NCBI RefSeq assembly: GCF_003206045.1
Contig: NZ_PZJM01000004.1
Span: forward strand, 471,274 to 535,273
DNA: 64,000 nt
DNA from: Salinicola lusitanus
GTDB lineage: Bacteria > Pseudomonadota > Gammaproteobacteria > Pseudomonadales > Halomonadaceae
Direction: 5' to 3'
Shown: piece by piece, positions 61,824 through 64,000 of the stretch
Numbering within the stretch: the first letter of the stretch is position 1
Layout: every line of letters starts with the position of its first letter
The notes under the pieces: generated by a model
Database searches by the model: none
The model's input: only the letters and a program-made list of their open reading frames with translations
Told to the model about the DNA's origin: nothing
Made by a program: the position numbers and the translations under genes

Positions 61824-61839
61824 CCGGCGCTGCCGATAA
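61813..61839 (+). promoter_or_regulatory. Possible sigma-28 promoter before fliL
   Basis: GCCGATAA at 61832-61839 equals the -10 consensus of flagellar sigma-28 promoters. The -35 position (TTTACGCC, 61813-61820, 11 nt apart) matches poorly. It lies at the end of fliK, 190 bp before fliL, where a separate fliLMN promoter would be expected. The rest of the gap to 62027 shows nothing else. Confidence 0.35.
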
Positions 61840-62027
61840 CACGGATGACGGCTGGCTCGTGCCAGCCGTGACACCAGGTCGTGCGGCGAGCCGGCGACCG
61901 CAGCGTCCCTTCTCGGTAGTAGCGTGACACGAAAGGGGAAGTTGACCGACCGGAAGGCGTCTTTTCCGGCGATCGCCAGGCCGCCCGCCACCGCATAATC
62001 CGCTGCAACTTCCAGAGATCACCCGTA

Positions 62028-62510
62028 ATGGCAGAAGCAATGGCCGCACCCCGTAAAAGTCGATCCCTACTCGTGGTAGGGCTCTTGATCGTCCTGCTGG
62101 CGATCGCGAGTTCGATCGCCGTGTACTTCTTCCTCGATGCCCGTGGTGGTAGCGAGGCGACCGATGTCGTCGAGGAACAGCCGACCGAGCCCCCCGTGCC
62201 GATATTCGTGACCATCCAGCCGTTCACGGTCAACCTGCAGAGCGACTACGGCGACCGGCTGCTCTACGTGGGTCTGTCGCTGCGCGTCAACGACGATCAG
62301 ACCCGTGAGTTTCTGACCCAGCACATGCCGGAAGTTCGCAGCCGTCTGCTGATGCTGCTGTCCGGCAAGAGCGCGGAAGAGCTGATCAAGCCCGAGGGCA
62401 AGGTCAAGTTGAAGCAGCAGATTCTCGGTCTGTTCGACGACCCGATCACCACGCCACAGCCCACGTTAGCCATCAGTGACGTGCTGTTCTCCGACTTCAT
62501 CGTGCAGTAA
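62028..62510 (+). CDS. fliL: Flagellar basal body-associated protein FliL
   Basis: The 160-residue protein has one N-terminal membrane helix (LLVVGLLIVLLAIASSIAVYF, about 15-36) and a periplasmic domain with VTIQPFTVNLQSDYGDRLLY and LLSGKSAEELIKPEGKVKLK, typical of FliL. It surrounds the stator and supports motor torque. A 204-bp gap after fliK suggests that fliL starts its own operon, as in E. coli. Confidence 0.9.
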   Translation: MAEAMAAPRKSRSLLVVGLLIVLLAIASSIAVYFFLDARGGSEATDVVEEQPTEPPVPIFVTIQPFTVNLQSDYGDRLLYVGLSLRVNDDQTREFLTQHMPEVRSRLLMLLSGKSAEELIKPEGKVKLKQQILGLFDDPITTPQPTLAISDVLFSDFIVQ

Positions 62511-62528
62511 GCGGACGCCAGGCCAACC

Positions 62529-63536
62529 ATGTCCCAAGACGACCTGTTATCGCAGGAAGAGATCGATGCCCTCCTCAACGGCGTCAGCGGCGATGACGAC
62601 AAGCCCGCCGACGAGCCGAAAGGCGAGCGTCGCACCCGCCCCTTCGATCCGGCAAACCAGCATCGGGTCGTTCGCGAGCGCCTGCAGGCGCTGGACATCA
62701 TCAACGAACGTTTCGCGCGTCTGTTTCGGGTCGCGCTGTTCAACCTGATCCGGCGCAGTGCCGACATCACCGTCTCCGGCGTGCGCTACCAGAGCTACAG
62801 CGAATTCGCGCGCAACCTGCCGGTGCCGACCAATCTCAACCTGATCAGCCTCAAGCCGCTGAAGGGAACGGCGCTGCTGGTGTTCCCGCCGGGACTGGTC
62901 TTCATGGTGGTGGACAATCTGTTCGGCGGCGACGGGCGATTCCTGACCAAGTCGGACGGCCGCGAATTCACTGCCACCGAGCAGCGGATCATCCAGCGCC
63001 TGATGTCGTTGGCGCTGGAGGGCTACAGCGACGCCTGGAAATCGATCTACCCCCTGGAGATCGACTACATGCGCTCGGAGATGCAGGTACGTTTCGCCAA
63101 CATCACCAATTCGCCGAACGAGATCGTCGTCAACAGCACGTTCCATCTCGAAGTCGGCAATCTGGCCAGCGACTTCAACATCTGCATACCGTTTTCCATG
63201 ATCGAACCGATCCGGGACATTCTCTCCAGCCCGATCGGGACGCTCGACAGCGACGATACCCAGTGGGAATCGCGCATGGCCGGCGAGATCAAGCAGACCC
63301 AGGTCGAGCTGATCGCCGACTTCGTCAAGATCCCCTCGACCATTGGCGACGTACTGTCGCTGGAGGTCGGGGACGTTCTTCCCATCGACATTCCCAAGGC
63401 CATCGACGTGCGCGTCGACGGTGTGCCGGTCATGACCTGCGAGTACGGTAACCGACAAGGCCAGCGCGCACTGCGGGTGAAACATCTCATCGACCATGGT
63501 ACGTACTCCGCCATGAAGGACTTCGACAATGAGTGA
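62529..63536 (+). CDS. fliM: Flagellar motor switch protein FliM
   Basis: The 335-residue protein (E. coli: 334) starts with the CheY-P-binding peptide LLSQEEIDALLNG, followed by the CheC-like middle domain (FDPANQHRVVRERLQALDIINERFAR, then NLFGGDGRF) and a C-terminal SpoA domain (PIDIPKAIDVRVDGVPVMTCEYG). It is the main C-ring part that receives the chemotaxis signal. It overlaps fliN by 8 nt. Confidence 0.95.
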   Translation: MSQDDLLSQEEIDALLNGVSGDDDKPADEPKGERRTRPFDPANQHRVVRERLQALDIINERFARLFRVALFNLIRRSADITVSGVRYQSYSEFARNLPVPTNLNLISLKPLKGTALLVFPPGLVFMVVDNLFGGDGRFLTKSDGREFTATEQRIIQRLMSLALEGYSDAWKSIYPLEIDYMRSEMQVRFANITNSPNEIVVNSTFHLEVGNLASDFNICIPFSMIEPIRDILSSPIGTLDSDDTQWESRMAGEIKQTQVELIADFVKIPSTIGDVLSLEVGDVLPIDIPKAIDVRVDGVPVMTCEYGNRQGQRALRVKHLIDHGTYSAMKDFDNE

Positions 63537-64000
63537 CGATCAAAAACCGGGATCCCAGAAGGGAGCCTCCGATACGGCCGGCGACAGCCAGCAGGAAGCC
63601 GAGGATCTGTGGGCCGCGGCGATGGCGGAACAGGGCGTGGAACCCGAGACCGAAGAGACGGAAGCGCAGGCCGAAGACACAGAGCCTGCCCAGGCACCCG
63701 ATGTCGACGCCAAGGCGAAAGCGACGCCCGCGGCGGCGAGCTCGGTGGATGCCGGGATCTTCCAGTCCTTCGACCAGGGCGGAAGCGATACCCGCCAGCC
63801 CCGCGACCTGGGCGTGGTGATGGATATCCCGGTCAAGCTTTCGGTGGAGCTGGGCAGAACCCGTATCACCATCAAGCAGCTGCTGGAGCTTGCCCAGGGC
63901 TCGGTCGTGGAGCTGGACGGTCTCGCCGGCGAACCCATGGACATCCTGATCAACGGCTACCTCATCGCCCAGGGCGAAGTGGTGGTCGTGGATGACAAGT
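63529..64000 (+). CDS. fliN: Flagellar motor switch protein FliN (3' end outside window)
   Basis: The frame from ATG 63529 is open to the window end (157 residues seen). An acidic Ala/Glu/Gln-rich N-terminal extension of about 95 residues is followed by the SpoA domain: VVMDIPVKLSVELGRTRI, IKQLLELAQGSVVELDG and ILINGYLIAQGEVVVVDD. E. coli FliN has only 137 residues in all, so the extension is long. FliN forms the lower C-ring with FliM. Confidence 0.95.
   Translation, partial: MSDDQKPGSQKGASDTAGDSQQEAEDLWAAAMAEQGVEPETEETEAQAEDTEPAQAPDVDAKAKATPAAASSVDAGIFQSFDQGGSDTRQPRDLGVVMDIPVKLSVELGRTRITIKQLLELAQGSVVELDGLAGEPMDILINGYLIAQGEVVVVDDK

Noticed and set aside
1-64000. CRISPR array, insertion sequence or complete rRNA/tRNA gene
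   Set aside because: No regularly spaced repeats, no transposase gene with terminal repeats, and no intact tRNA or rRNA were seen; only the tRNA-Ser fragment.

Overview
The window is high-GC gammaproteobacterial DNA. The host gene neighbourhoods (gloB/mltD beside yafS-rnhA-dnaQ, yejABEF, nhaP2/cvrA, thiXYZ under a TPP riboswitch, peritrichous-style fliE divergent from fliFGHIJKLMN) suggest Halomonadaceae or a close relative. That genus-level guess is inference from gene content and composition, not from a marker gene.

Positions 1-27163 are the right part of an integrated siphovirus-type prophage; its left end and integrase lie outside the window. The order is terminase large subunit (end only), portal, MuF-like protein, protease/scaffold with a probable internal scaffold start, decoration and major capsid proteins, connector and tail-completion genes, tail tube, tail chaperone, tape measure, distal tail/hub proteins, J-like host-specificity protein and fibre genes. 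Cargo genes interrupt this plan. A small low-GC gene at 2838 ends at its own terminator. A KilA-N gene is preceded by a structured RNA that looks like the phage C4 antisense RNA. A 2.4 kb block between tail chaperone and tape measure starts with a self-regulated Panacea-domain antitoxin and an unrecognised partner. Beyond the tail fibres, where lysis genes might be expected, lie an SRAP/YedK protein, LexA-controlled umuDC, a secreted DNase-like protein, a split zinc-ribbon/glycine-zipper protein and two or three strong non-coding hairpins.

The prophage ends in a 3' fragment of tRNA-Ser(TGA), 27100-27163, followed by what should be the native tRNA terminator. This places attR precisely; the intact tRNA is predicted at the left end outside the window. 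Repeats that may be integrase arm sites lie just inside the end.

From 27164 on is host chromosome: small envelope proteins and a LexA-box DUF1654-like gene; the K+/H+ antiporter NhaP2; a degenerate kinase-like protein divergent from a TPP riboswitch and thiZXY; the Cho nuclease; ybfF; yhhQ; an autoregulated ArsR-type repressor; sohB; an SCP2 protein; nudC, dnaQ, rnhA, yafS; gloB, mltD; the yejABEF peptide importer; rsuA, corA, an omega-amidase-like nitrilase, rarD; and the flagellar basal-body/export/switch cluster fliE, fliFGHIJK, fliLMN, with fliN cut by the window edge.
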